DNA of 6,277 bases from Gammaproteobacteria bacterium (GTDB lineage: Bacteria; Pseudomonadota; Gammaproteobacteria; Steroidobacterales; Steroidobacteraceae): positions 1 through 6,277 of the forward strand of contig JASHSR010000539.1 of the NCBI GenBank assembly GCA_030038645.1. Reading direction: 5' to 3'. The notes beneath the pieces were generated by a model. The model saw only the letters and a program-made list of their open reading frames with translations, was not told the DNA's origin and ran no database searches. Made by a program: the position numbers and the translations under genes. Shown in pieces: positions 1 to 5,649 of the stretch. Every line of letters starts with the position of its first letter. The first letter of the stretch is position 1.

Positions 1-242
1 CACGCTCGCACTCCCGGCCGCGCCCCCCCGCTCCGGTGCGCCCGCCCGCCCTCGGCACACACTCGCGCCCACACCCGCGCTTCGGCGCGGCCGCCACCCG
101 CCGGTGAGCGCCAACCGCCCGTGCGCGCCACCCGTCCGGGCCCCGCGCCGGGCCGACTCGTGTCAACGCGCCGCGCCTCCGGACGTTTTACACTGCCGAC
201 GTTTTCGGAGCCGTCCACCCGATTACTACTGGTGCCGACGCT
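1..242. other. C-rich non-coding stretch and leader of the lipoprotein gene
   Basis: No convincing gene is visible here. All three plus-strand frames are open for long stretches, but only because the sequence is C-rich and nearly free of stop codons; the translations are low-complexity Pro/Arg/Ala with no recognisable domain. The plus strand is strongly C-biased over about the first 180 bases, including a run of seven C at 23-29. From about 182 the composition becomes AT-richer, as expected near a promoter. TACACT at 189-194 resembles a -10 box (4 of 6), but no good -35 box lies at normal spacing. GACGTTTT occurs twice (182-189, 198-205) and TGCCGACG twice (194-201, 233-240); at 8 bp these may be chance. 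The left part could be the tail of a feature cut off by the window edge. Confidence 0.4.
75..90 (+). other. GC hairpin with a UUCG tetraloop
   Basis: CCGCGC (75-80), TTCG (81-84) and GCGCGG (85-90) form a perfect six-base-pair stem closed by C(UUCG)G, an exceptionally stable RNA tetraloop. No T-tract follows, so it is not a canonical intrinsic terminator. It could end a transcript arriving from beyond the left edge, or it could be structure in a long 5' leader of the lipoprotein mRNA. In sequence this GC-rich a six-base-pair stem can arise by chance, but the tetraloop match is notable. Confidence 0.35.
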
Positions 243-782
243 ATGTCTCTGATCCGCACGGCAGTCGCGACAATGACGCTCGCATGCGCTCTCACGGCGT
301 GTGCGACGTTGCGCGTCACATCGAGCGTGAATGCGCCGCTCGTGCGCACCGTCCAGTGCCACACGGTCGCATGGGCGGGCTCGTTCCGCGGCAATGGCCC
401 CCTGCTCAGCACCATCGCGAACCCCGTCAACGAGAGCTTCTTACGGGCGGCTATCGCCACCGAGCTGAGCGCGAAGGGCAGCCGGATGGTGACGGCCGAC
501 GCCGATTGCCTGGTCGGCTACGGCATCGGTGCGCGCAATGTCGTCGAGGGCGCCTACCCTTACTGGGGTTGGGGGTGGGGATGGGGTCCAGGCTTCGCGG
601 GATGGTACGGCCCCTACGTCTATCGTGAAGGCATCATCGCCGTCGATCTCTACGATGCGCGCAGCCGCCAAGCCCTCTGGCACGCGTACGTACACCAGGA
701 CCTGTTCGGCCTCACGGGACAGAAGGCCGAGCAGAGCATCGAGGCCGCCGTCTCGGCGATCTTCACGAAGTACCCGGGCTGA
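243..782 (+). CDS. DUF4136-type outer-membrane lipoprotein with a Trp-Gly repeat
   Basis: Predicted secreted lipoprotein of 179 residues and unknown function. The N-terminus is a lipoprotein signal peptide: Arg at 5, a hydrophobic core at 7-16 and the lipobox L17-T-A-C20, giving Cys20 as the lipidated mature end. Ala at +2 argues against inner-membrane retention, so an outer-membrane location is likely. The body follows the DUF4136 pattern: an early VAW strand (42-44), an ADCLVGYGIG strand (87-96), the GIIAVDLYDARSRQALWH segment (130-147) and a final helix ending IFTKYPG (173-179). Between the strands lies an aromatic Gly/Trp insert (105-127), Y-W-G-W-G-W-G-W-G. The ATG at 243 gives a complete signal peptide; only a weak GGTG lies 8 nt upstream. 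A second Met at residue 11 would lose the charged n-region. The gene is monocistronic and converges on the E1 operon. Family assignment is by pattern recognition. Confidence 0.85.
   Translation: MSLIRTAVATMTLACALTACATLRVTSSVNAPLVRTVQCHTVAWAGSFRGNGPLLSTIANPVNESFLRAAIATELSAKGSRMVTADADCLVGYGIGARNVVEGAYPYWGWGWGWGPGFAGWYGPYVYREGIIAVDLYDARSRQALWHAYVHQDLFGLTGQKAEQSIEAAVSAIFTKYPG
565..586 (+). other. Intragenic G-quadruplex motif (four G-runs, loops of 1-2 nt)
   Basis: The coding strand reads GGGG (565-568), TT, GGGGG (571-575), T, GGGG (577-580), AT, GGGG (583-586). Four runs of at least four G with one- or two-base loops is a textbook motif for a very stable quadruplex, possible in both the coding strand and the mRNA. 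It encodes the W-G-W-G-W-G-W-G stretch of the lipoprotein. Each Trp-Gly pair must read TGGGGN, so the runs are forced by the protein sequence; codon choice only sets the loops. Any role in expression is inference. Confidence 0.7.
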
Positions 783-792
783 TCGGAGTCCG

Positions 793-827
793 GCCCCGAC
801 TGCGGGGCGCGCCGTTCCAGACGGCGC
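793..827. terminator. Two adjoining hairpins between convergent genes (putative terminator)
   Basis: Eleven bases after the lipoprotein stop codon, GCCCCG (793-798), loop ACTG and CGGGGC (803-808) form a perfect six-base-pair stem. Immediately beside it, GCGCCGT (809-815), loop TCCAG and ACGGCGC (821-827) form a perfect seven-base-pair stem. Neither has a T-tract on either strand, so this is not a classical intrinsic terminator, but strong GC hairpins between convergent genes commonly end or protect mRNAs in high-GC bacteria. A weaker five-base-pair stem (866-870 with 883-887) sits just past the stop of the lipoyl gene on the minus strand. The remainder of 783-891 shows nothing else. Confidence 0.45.
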
Positions 828-891
828 CGGCGCAGTCCTTCCCCGACCTGAAGAGCTGGGCGTGAGACGCAGGGCGTGCCGCGCGTCCCGG

Positions 892-1134
892 TCAACCGGT
901 CCGAAGTCTCGCGATCGGCGCGCGAACCTCGACCGTCTCGCCCTCCTCGGCGAGGACTTCCACGAGCTCGCCATCCTCCGGAGCCGGCACCTCGACGGTC
1001 GTCTTGGCGGCCTCGACCTCCACCAGGACCTCTCCGCTCTTCACCGCATCGCCCACGGCCTTGCGCCAGCGGAGGATCTCCCCGTCCTTCATTCCCATGC
1101 CGAATTGCGGGAGCAGTACGTCGATGACCGGCAT
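892..1134 (-). CDS. Free-standing lipoyl-domain protein (2-oxo acid dehydrogenase swinging arm)
   Basis: A complete 80-residue protein made of a single biotinyl/lipoyl domain. It starts with the usual strand and PQFGMGMKDGEI turn (9-20), continues through GDAVKSGEVLVEVEAAK, and places the modified lysine at K44 in the hairpin EAAKTTVEV (41-49); the second half has the mirror-image GELVEVLAEEGETV (55-68). K44 is flanked by Ala and Thr, not by the Met residues of biotin domains, so lipoylation is much more likely than biotinylation. It should accept the acyl group produced by the E1 encoded just upstream. A full E2 would continue with a peripheral-subunit-binding domain and a catalytic domain of roughly 230 residues; both are absent and the frame ends in a TGA at 894-892. 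Its ATG lies two bases after the E1 beta stop, with GGAG at 1145-1142 seven bases upstream, so translation is probably coupled. It is the last gene of the operon. Confidence 0.9.
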   Translation of the reverse strand: MPVIDVLLPQFGMGMKDGEILRWRKAVGDAVKSGEVLVEVEAAKTTVEVPAPEDGELVEVLAEEGETVEVRAPIARLRTG

Positions 1135-1136
1135 CG

Positions 1137-2144
1137 CTATGCTCCGGCGCCCCTGCGCGAGGCGCCGAGATCGAAGCCGACCACGCTGCGGATCGCCTCC
1201 GCGATGCGGCTCTTGCTCGGGAACAGTCGAGCCTCGAGCGGCGGGCTGAAGGGGATGTGCGTGTCGGGCGTCGTGACCCGCAGCACCGGCGCACGCAACG
1301 CGCCGAACGCCCGCTCTGCGACGATCGCGGCGATCTCGCTCGCGGCGCTGCAGGTCCGGTGCGCGGGATCCACGGCGACGAGCCGGCCGGTCTTGCGCAC
1401 CGACCTCAAGATCGTCTCCGCGTCGAGTGGAACGAGCGTGCGCGGATCGATCACCTCGACCGACACGCCCTCCTTCGCGAGTTCCGCCGCGGCCGCGAGC
1501 GACTGCGCAACGGTCGCGGCGAGCGCGACGACGGTCACATCGCTGCCCTCGCGCTTCACCGCGGCCTTCCCGAGGGGCACCAGCAAGTCCTCATCCTCCG
1601 GAATCTCCATCTTCGACGACCACAGACCGGCATCCTCGAAGCAAAGCACCGGGTCGTCGTCGCGCACGGCCGATTTGAGGAGACCTTTCACATCGAGCGC
1701 GTTCGACGGAACGATGATCTTCAGGCCCGGCACGGTCATCAGCATCGGATACGGCCGGTCCGAGTGCTGCGCGGCGGTCGAGTTGCCGTAGAACATGCTC
1801 AATCTCAGCACGAGCGGCAACCGCGCCTGTCCTCCATAGAGATAGCGCGACTTCGAGACGATGCTGATCAGCTGGTCCATCGCCGGATAGATGAACGAGG
1901 CGATCGTCACGTCCACGATGGGACGCATGCCCACCATGGCGGCGCCGGCCGCGGCGCCGATGAATCCCGCCTCGGAGATCGGGGTATCGCGCAGGCGCTC
2001 CTTCCCGAACGCCTCGAGGAATCCGGTCGTCGCCCCGAACAGGTTGGTGGTGAGATCCTCGCCCATCATGAAGACCCTCGGGTCGCGCTTCATCTCCTCG
2101 AACTGGGCGTCCCGGATGGCCTCGAGGAAGCTCTTTCGCGGCAT
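1137..2144 (-). CDS. 2-oxo acid / acetoin-type dehydrogenase E1 component, beta subunit
   Basis: The 335-residue beta subunit of a thiamine-diphosphate-dependent alpha2beta2 E1, the usual length for the family. The pyrimidine-binding domain comes first: MGEDL (27-31), the TPISEAGFIGAAAGAA segment (54-69) with E58 at the position of the glutamate that activates the cofactor's aminopyrimidine, and GMRPIVDV (72-79). Then come QHSDRPYP (126-133) with the active-site-region His127, and PGLKIIVPS (139-147). The C-terminal transketolase-type domain shows VIDPRTLVPLD (231-241), a VDPAHRTCSAASEIAA stretch (258-273) and PDTHIPFSPPLE (293-304). The partner alpha subunit is the preceding gene, 24 bases away; GGGAG (2155-2151) six bases before the ATG supports this start. 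Substrate (pyruvate, branched-chain oxo acid or acetoin) cannot be decided from sequence alone; the general look is closest to the acetoin/pyruvate group. Confidence 0.93.
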   Translation of the reverse strand: MPRKSFLEAIRDAQFEEMKRDPRVFMMGEDLTTNLFGATTGFLEAFGKERLRDTPISEAGFIGAAAGAAMVGMRPIVDVTIASFIYPAMDQLISIVSKSRYLYGGQARLPLVLRLSMFYGNSTAAQHSDRPYPMLMTVPGLKIIVPSNALDVKGLLKSAVRDDDPVLCFEDAGLWSSKMEIPEDEDLLVPLGKAAVKREGSDVTVVALAATVAQSLAAAAELAKEGVSVEVIDPRTLVPLDAETILRSVRKTGRLVAVDPAHRTCSAASEIAAIVAERAFGALRAPVLRVTTPDTHIPFSPPLEARLFPSKSRIAEAIRSVVGFDLGASRRGAGA

Positions 2145-2168
2145 ACGGCTCTCCCGTTCCGAGCGGCG

Positions 2169-3173
2169 TCAGCCGCACGCGCCGGGACTTTGCGGAAGCG
2201 GCAGGCGATCGGCGAAGACGTGGTCGAATGCCTCCTCGTACGCGGGAAACGGGCTCGACCGCGCGAACTCGACGGCGTCCGCGACCGCGGCACGCACCTC
2301 CTCCTCGATGCGCACGATCTCCGCCTCCGCGATTGCGGCTTCGATCATTCGCGCCCGAAACAGCGCGATCGGATCGCGCCGGCGCCATCTTGCGAGCTCC
2401 TCGCCCCGGTCGATCGCGAAGCCCGGACCCAAATTGACCGCATGATCGGCGTAGCGGTAGGTCTTCGCCTCGATCAGCGTCGGCCCCGCGCCGCTCCTCG
2501 CTCGATCGACGGCTGCCCGCACTCGCTCGTGGACGAGGACCACGTCCTGGCCGTCGACGATCTCGCCGGGTATCGCATACGCCTGCGCCCGATCGGCCAC
2601 GTTCGCGACAGACATGACGGTCGATACCGGAGTCGTCGCCCCATAGCCGTTGTTCTCGCACAAGAAGATCACGGGCAGCGCCCAGATCGCCGCGAGGTTC
2701 AGGCTCTCGTGAAAGGTGCCCTCGTTGGAGGCGCCGTCTCCGAAGAAGCAGAGCGTGACGCGGTCGCTCTGCCTCAGCCTCGATCCGAGCGCCGCGCCGA
2801 CCGCAACCGGCATGCCCGAGCCGACGATGCTCGTCTCACCGAGGCTGCCCACCGAGAAGTCCGCGAGGTGCATGGACCCTCCCTTGCCCCGGCACACGCC
2901 GGTCTGCTTCCCGTAGAGCTCGGCCATCAGCGGCCGCAACGCCGCGCCCTTGCCGATCGGATGTCCGTGGGAGCGGTGATTGCCCACCATGTAGTCGTCC
3001 TTTCGGAGCGCCGTGCAGGCCCCGACGATCTCCCCTTCCTGTCCCGCCGCGGTGTGCAGCGCGCCGGGTATCTCGCCCTTCGATGCGAGGCGCGCCGCCT
3101 CGTCCTCGAAGGCGCGGATCCGCACCATCCTTCGATAGAGCTCGCGCCAGAGGTCGCCGTCGAAGTGGGCCAT
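2169..3173 (-). CDS. 2-oxo acid / acetoin-type dehydrogenase E1 component, alpha subunit
   Basis: The 334-residue alpha subunit of a heterotetrameric E1, catalysing thiamine-diphosphate-dependent decarboxylation and reductive acylation of a lipoyl group. Landmarks in order: the helix around RMVRIRAFED (15-24), GNHRSHGHPIGKG (64-76) with the active-site His pair, KGGSMHL (97-103), IVGSGMPVAVGAALG (116-130), and the cofactor motif beginning G145-D-G147 and ending N174-N175. The later active-site loop reads TYRYADHAVNLGP (238-250); it keeps His244 but lacks the usual GHS sequence and following acidic residue. The frame stays open far upstream, antisense to tam, but MAHFDGD at 3173 is chosen because GGGAG lies seven bases upstream and family homology begins there. 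ATGs at 3212 and 3227 have no ribosome-binding site. It is the first gene of the three-gene operon. The substrate is not determined. Confidence 0.93.
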   Translation of the reverse strand: MAHFDGDLWRELYRRMVRIRAFEDEAARLASKGEIPGALHTAAGQEGEIVGACTALRKDDYMVGNHRSHGHPIGKGAALRPLMAELYGKQTGVCRGKGGSMHLADFSVGSLGETSIVGSGMPVAVGAALGSRLRQSDRVTLCFFGDGASNEGTFHESLNLAAIWALPVIFLCENNGYGATTPVSTVMSVANVADRAQAYAIPGEIVDGQDVVLVHERVRAAVDRARSGAGPTLIEAKTYRYADHAVNLGPGFAIDRGEELARWRRRDPIALFRARMIEAAIAEAEIVRIEEEVRAAVADAVEFARSSPFPAYEEAFDHVFADRLPLPQSPGACG

Positions 3174-3180
3174 CGCCGCT

Positions 3181-3185
3181 CTCCC
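3181..3185 (-). promoter_or_regulatory. Ribosome binding site of E1 alpha
   Basis: On the minus strand GGGAG occupies 3185-3181, seven bases before the ATG at 3173. It is the only good Shine-Dalgarno match among the in-frame starts (3173, 3212, 3227) and decides the start chosen for E1 alpha. Confidence 0.7.
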
Positions 3186-3210
3186 GAAAGGATCATGAGA
3201 TACCGTGGCC

Positions 3211-3240
3211 ATTGTGTGCAGCGTCATTGCCGCTTTGCAA
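3211..3240 (-). promoter_or_regulatory. Candidate sigma70-type promoter of the E1 operon
   Basis: On the minus strand TTGCAA (3240-3235, 4 of 6 to the -35 consensus) and CACAAT (3216-3211, 4 of 6 to the -10 consensus) are separated by 18 bases. Transcription would start near 3204 and give a leader of about 30 bases containing the GGGAG site. The ATG at 3212 would fall inside the -10 box, which agrees with translation starting at 3173. Consensus matching alone is weak evidence. Confidence 0.35.
3217..3239. repeat. Imperfect inverted repeat in the divergent intergenic region
   Basis: TGCAGCG (3217-3223) and CGCTTTGCA (3231-3239) are inverted around the seven bases 3224-3230; the right arm carries two extra T. 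The repeat lies between the candidate -10 and -35 boxes of the E1 promoter and abuts the candidate tam -10. It could be an operator controlling one or both genes, but it is short and imperfect and no regulator gene is present in the window. Confidence 0.25.
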
Positions 3241-3244
3241 TAAT
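3236..3244 (+). promoter_or_regulatory. Candidate extended -10 promoter of tam
   Basis: TGC followed by AATAAT (3239-3244, 5 of 6 to TATAAT) fits an extended -10 element, which can work without a good -35 box; none is present at normal spacing. Transcription would start near 3250, about 28 bases before the tam ATG. It shares bases with the -35 box proposed for the opposing E1 operon. Confidence 0.35.
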
Positions 3245-3278
3245 GGAGCCCCGCTGCCGGCGCCGACGACGCTCGACG

Positions 3279-4052
3279 ATGGCCGACTGGAATCCCGCCC
3301 TGTACTCGCGCTTCGAGGCCGAGCGCACCCGGCCCGCCGCGGAGCTGCTCGCGCGCGTCCCGCTCGAGGCGCCGCGATCCGTCGTGGATCTCGGTTGCGG
3401 CCCGGGCAACTCCACGGAGCTGCTCGCGAGGCGCTACCGCGCCGCGCGCATCGTCGGCACCGACACTTCCGAGGCGATGCTGGCGGCTGCGCGGGAGCGG
3501 CTGCCGGCCGTGACCTTCGAGCGGAGCGACATCGCGGAGTGGTCGGCCGCGGAGCCCGTCGACCTCCTCTATGCCAATGCGTCGCTGCAATGGGTGCCGG
3601 ACCACCCGAGGCTCATTCCGCGCCTGGTCGCGGCGCTCGCTCCCGGCGGCGCGCTCGCCGCGCAAGTGCCCGACAATCTCGATGAGCCGAGCCATGCCCT
3701 CATGCGCGAGACCGCGGCCGACCCGCGCTTCGCGCCGCTCATCGGCGATGCGAGCCGGCTGCGGACTCGCATCCTCTGCGAGCGGCGCTACTACGATCTG
3801 CTCGCGCCGCTTGCCGACGTGGATCTTTGGCGCACGACTTATTACCATCCGCTCGATCGAGCCGCGGACATCGTGCAGTGGCTGCGCTCGACGGGCCTGA
3901 AGCCGTTTCTCGAGCCGCTCACGCCCGAGCTGCAGGCGCACTTTCTCGCCGAGTACGAGCGCCGCCTCGAGGCGGCCTATCCCGCCCGCGCCGACGGCAG
4001 GCGGCTGCTCGCGTTTCCGCGGCTGTTCCTCATCGCCCGGCGGCGAGACTGA
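3279..4052 (+). CDS. tam: Trans-aconitate 2-methyltransferase
   Basis: A soluble class I SAM-dependent methyltransferase of 257 residues that methylates trans-aconitate to its monomethyl ester (EC 2.1.1.144), removing a spontaneous isomer of cis-aconitate that inhibits aconitase. The SAM-binding motif is VVDLGCGPGNSTELL (35-49), followed by acidic D62 in VGTDTS and by SDIAEW (83-88). Tam-specific stretches are the opening MADWNPALYSRFEAERTRPA, YANASLQWVPDH (98-109), the VPDN motif (130-133), VDLWRTTYYH (181-190) and the ending LLAFPRLFLIARR (243-255), all closely matching E. coli Tam as I recall it. The ATG at 3279 matches the family start; an in-frame ATG at 3243 would add twelve Arg-rich residues. 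No clear Shine-Dalgarno sequence precedes either. It is divergent from the E1 operon, and its last 23 bases overlap the convergent permease gene. Confidence 0.93.
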   Translation: MADWNPALYSRFEAERTRPAAELLARVPLEAPRSVVDLGCGPGNSTELLARRYRAARIVGTDTSEAMLAAARERLPAVTFERSDIAEWSAAEPVDLLYANASLQWVPDHPRLIPRLVAALAPGGALAAQVPDNLDEPSHALMRETAADPRFAPLIGDASRLRTRILCERRYYDLLAPLADVDLWRTTYYHPLDRAADIVQWLRSTGLKPFLEPLTPELQAHFLAEYERRLEAAYPARADGRRLLAFPRLFLIARRRD

Positions 4053-5649
4053 GCCGGATGCGCGGAACCACGAGCGTGCGCTTGAAATGGTCTCTCGCGG
4101 CGTAGACCTTGATGAGCAGATAGGACTGCCCGAGCTCGCCGACCTCGATGGGATAGCGCGCGAGGCCGAACTCATCGCGGACCGGGACGTTGACTCCGTA
4201 GAACTGCAGCACGTTGACGTACCCCGGCAGATTGGGGCGGTAGTTGGACTCGCATTCCAGCACTTCCGGATCGTGACGTCCCCGCGGGCCGAACAGCGTG
4301 GCGCCGAAGCAGTACGGCTGCGGCCCGAGCTTCTGGCATCGCAGCGCGATGGAGAGCCGGTCCTCGCTCAGCTTCGTCGCGCAACGCCCGATGTCGGTGG
4401 CCCGCAACTCGCCGTTCAGCGCCGCGATGCGGCGCTCGGAGGCGAGCCTCATGAGGGTCAACGAGTAGAGCAGCCGCAGGCGCACACTGCGATCGGCGGC
4501 GAGTCGATACGCTCGCGCCGGAACGTAGACCGCCTGCTCGCCGAGGGTCGGGCCGAAGGTCGAGCCCCGCTGCTGCTCCAGCGCTCCGGCATTCACGCCT
4601 CGGTACAGCGCGTCGCCGCGGACGCCGTCGGCCTCGAAGAGCTGCAGCTGCGAGCGATCGACGAGCACCAGCTCCTCCGCGGCGAGCCCGGAGATGCGCA
4701 CCGGCAGATCGATGCGCAGGGGAGCGTTCCTCGGGTCGCGCCGCTTTAGGTATCTTGCGGCCGCGTCGATGTCCCCGGCGAGCCAGGCGCGCGCCGCCTG
4801 GCCGGCCGTCGGCGGCCGCCCCGCGGGGGTGGCATCGCGCAGCGCGACCGGCCGCTGCGGATCGAATGCAATCTCCACGGAGGCCGCGGCGCCCGGCGCC
4901 GGCGACAGCCAGCTCTGCGCCGCGAAGGCAAGGTTCCACGGCAGCCGCACCAGCACGAGCGCGAGGACGCCGAGCACGGCCAGCGCGCGTGACCACCGCG
5001 TCCAGCGCCGCAGATACTGAAACGCCAGAATGACGCCCGCGCCGAGCAGCACGCCCACGTGCTGCATCAGCTGCTCGAGCCAGACGATCCCGGTGTCGCA
5101 GGTCGGACAGCTTCCGCTCCCGCCGATCAGCGCCGAGAGGCTGAGCGTCACCGCGTAGATCCCGATCAGCGCGGCGCCGAGGATCATGAGCTCGGTGAGA
5201 GTGCTCGCGAGCGCGGAGAGCGCCGCAACCGGCACGAGCAGCCACAGCGCGACGATCGCCTCCTTGACGATCGCCTCCTCGAGAGAGGCCGCCGGCGCAA
5301 ACCCGGTCGCGAGCGAGCGCGCGACATCGAGCGCGAGCATCGGCAGGCAAACCGCCGCGACGATGAAGAGCAGCTTCGCGGCGAGCAGATCCGTGCGCCT
5401 GAGCGGTCGAATCAGCCAGTCCTGATCGAGCGAGGGAACTGCATCCTGCTGCACGACGGCGATCGCGAGGCTGCAAATGCCCGCATACCACGCGAGGCTC
5501 AGCGGGCCGACCAGCTCGCGGGCGGCGCGATCCTCGCCAAAGAAGCCGTAGCGGTACCACGCCCATTCGAGGCATCCCTGGATGAGCGTGACGAGCGCAA
5601 CGAGCGGCCAGAGCAGCCGCCAGTCCTTGCGCAGGATCTGGCCGATCAT
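4030..5649 (-). CDS. ABC-transporter permease-like protein with a large C-terminal periplasmic domain
   Basis: A 539-residue membrane protein of no family I can name, encoded directly after an ABC ATPase. Hydrophobic segments lie near 12-30, 50-66, 91-115, 130-152, 155-175, 196-212 and 222-245, i.e. about seven helices. Basic loops RPLRRTD (81-87) and YLRRWTRWSR (212-221) fit the cytoplasm, which puts the N-terminus inside and the 295 residues after 245 in the periplasm. The loop between helices 5 and 6, also outside, carries C181-P-T-C184; the C-terminal domain has four cysteines (423, 438, 447, 466), so disulfides are possible. The N-terminal MIGQILRKDWRLLWP resembles ABC-2-type exporter permeases. 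The start at 5649 overlaps the ATPase stop as ATGA, with GAGG (5661-5658) eight bases upstream. An in-frame start at 5727 would lie inside the ATPase gene and adds an unlikely Arg/Gly-rich leader. Substrate is unknown. Confidence 0.8.
   Translation of the reverse strand: MIGQILRKDWRLLWPLVALVTLIQGCLEWAWYRYGFFGEDRAARELVGPLSLAWYAGICSLAIAVVQQDAVPSLDQDWLIRPLRRTDLLAAKLLFIVAAVCLPMLALDVARSLATGFAPAASLEEAIVKEAIVALWLLVPVAALSALASTLTELMILGAALIGIYAVTLSLSALIGGSGSCPTCDTGIVWLEQLMQHVGVLLGAGVILAFQYLRRWTRWSRALAVLGVLALVLVRLPWNLAFAAQSWLSPAPGAAASVEIAFDPQRPVALRDATPAGRPPTAGQAARAWLAGDIDAAARYLKRRDPRNAPLRIDLPVRISGLAAEELVLVDRSQLQLFEADGVRGDALYRGVNAGALEQQRGSTFGPTLGEQAVYVPARAYRLAADRSVRLRLLYSLTLMRLASERRIAALNGELRATDIGRCATKLSEDRLSIALRCQKLGPQPYCFGATLFGPRGRHDPEVLECESNYRPNLPGYVNVLQFYGVNVPVRDEFGLARYPIEVGELGQSYLLIKVYAARDHFKRTLVVPRIRLSLAAGR

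Noticed and set aside
104..628. Plus-strand open frame overlapping the lipoprotein gene
   Set aside because: Its Arg/Pro-rich translation has no domain, and the overlapping frame has a lipobox, DUF4136 pattern and proper C-terminus.
441..891. Possible E2 catalytic domain lost by frameshift downstream of the lipoyl gene
   Set aside because: I read the minus-strand translations available downstream of the lipoyl stop; none contains an E2 subunit-binding domain or the acyltransferase HxxxD-type active site, and the space is occupied by the convergent lipoprotein gene.
1257..3278. A very long plus-strand open frame running antisense to E1 alpha and E1 beta and in frame into tam
   Set aside because: Its N-terminal 670 or so residues are low-complexity Arg/Asp/His-rich translation of the antisense strand of two well-recognised genes; only the Tam part is real.
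3174..4175. An open frame extending E1 alpha upstream by about 330 residues, antisense to tam
   Set aside because: The extension is Arg/Glu/Gly-rich with no domain, mirrors the real tam gene on the other strand, and E1 alpha homology and a good ribosome-binding site begin at 3173. Stop-poor antisense frames are normal at this GC content.
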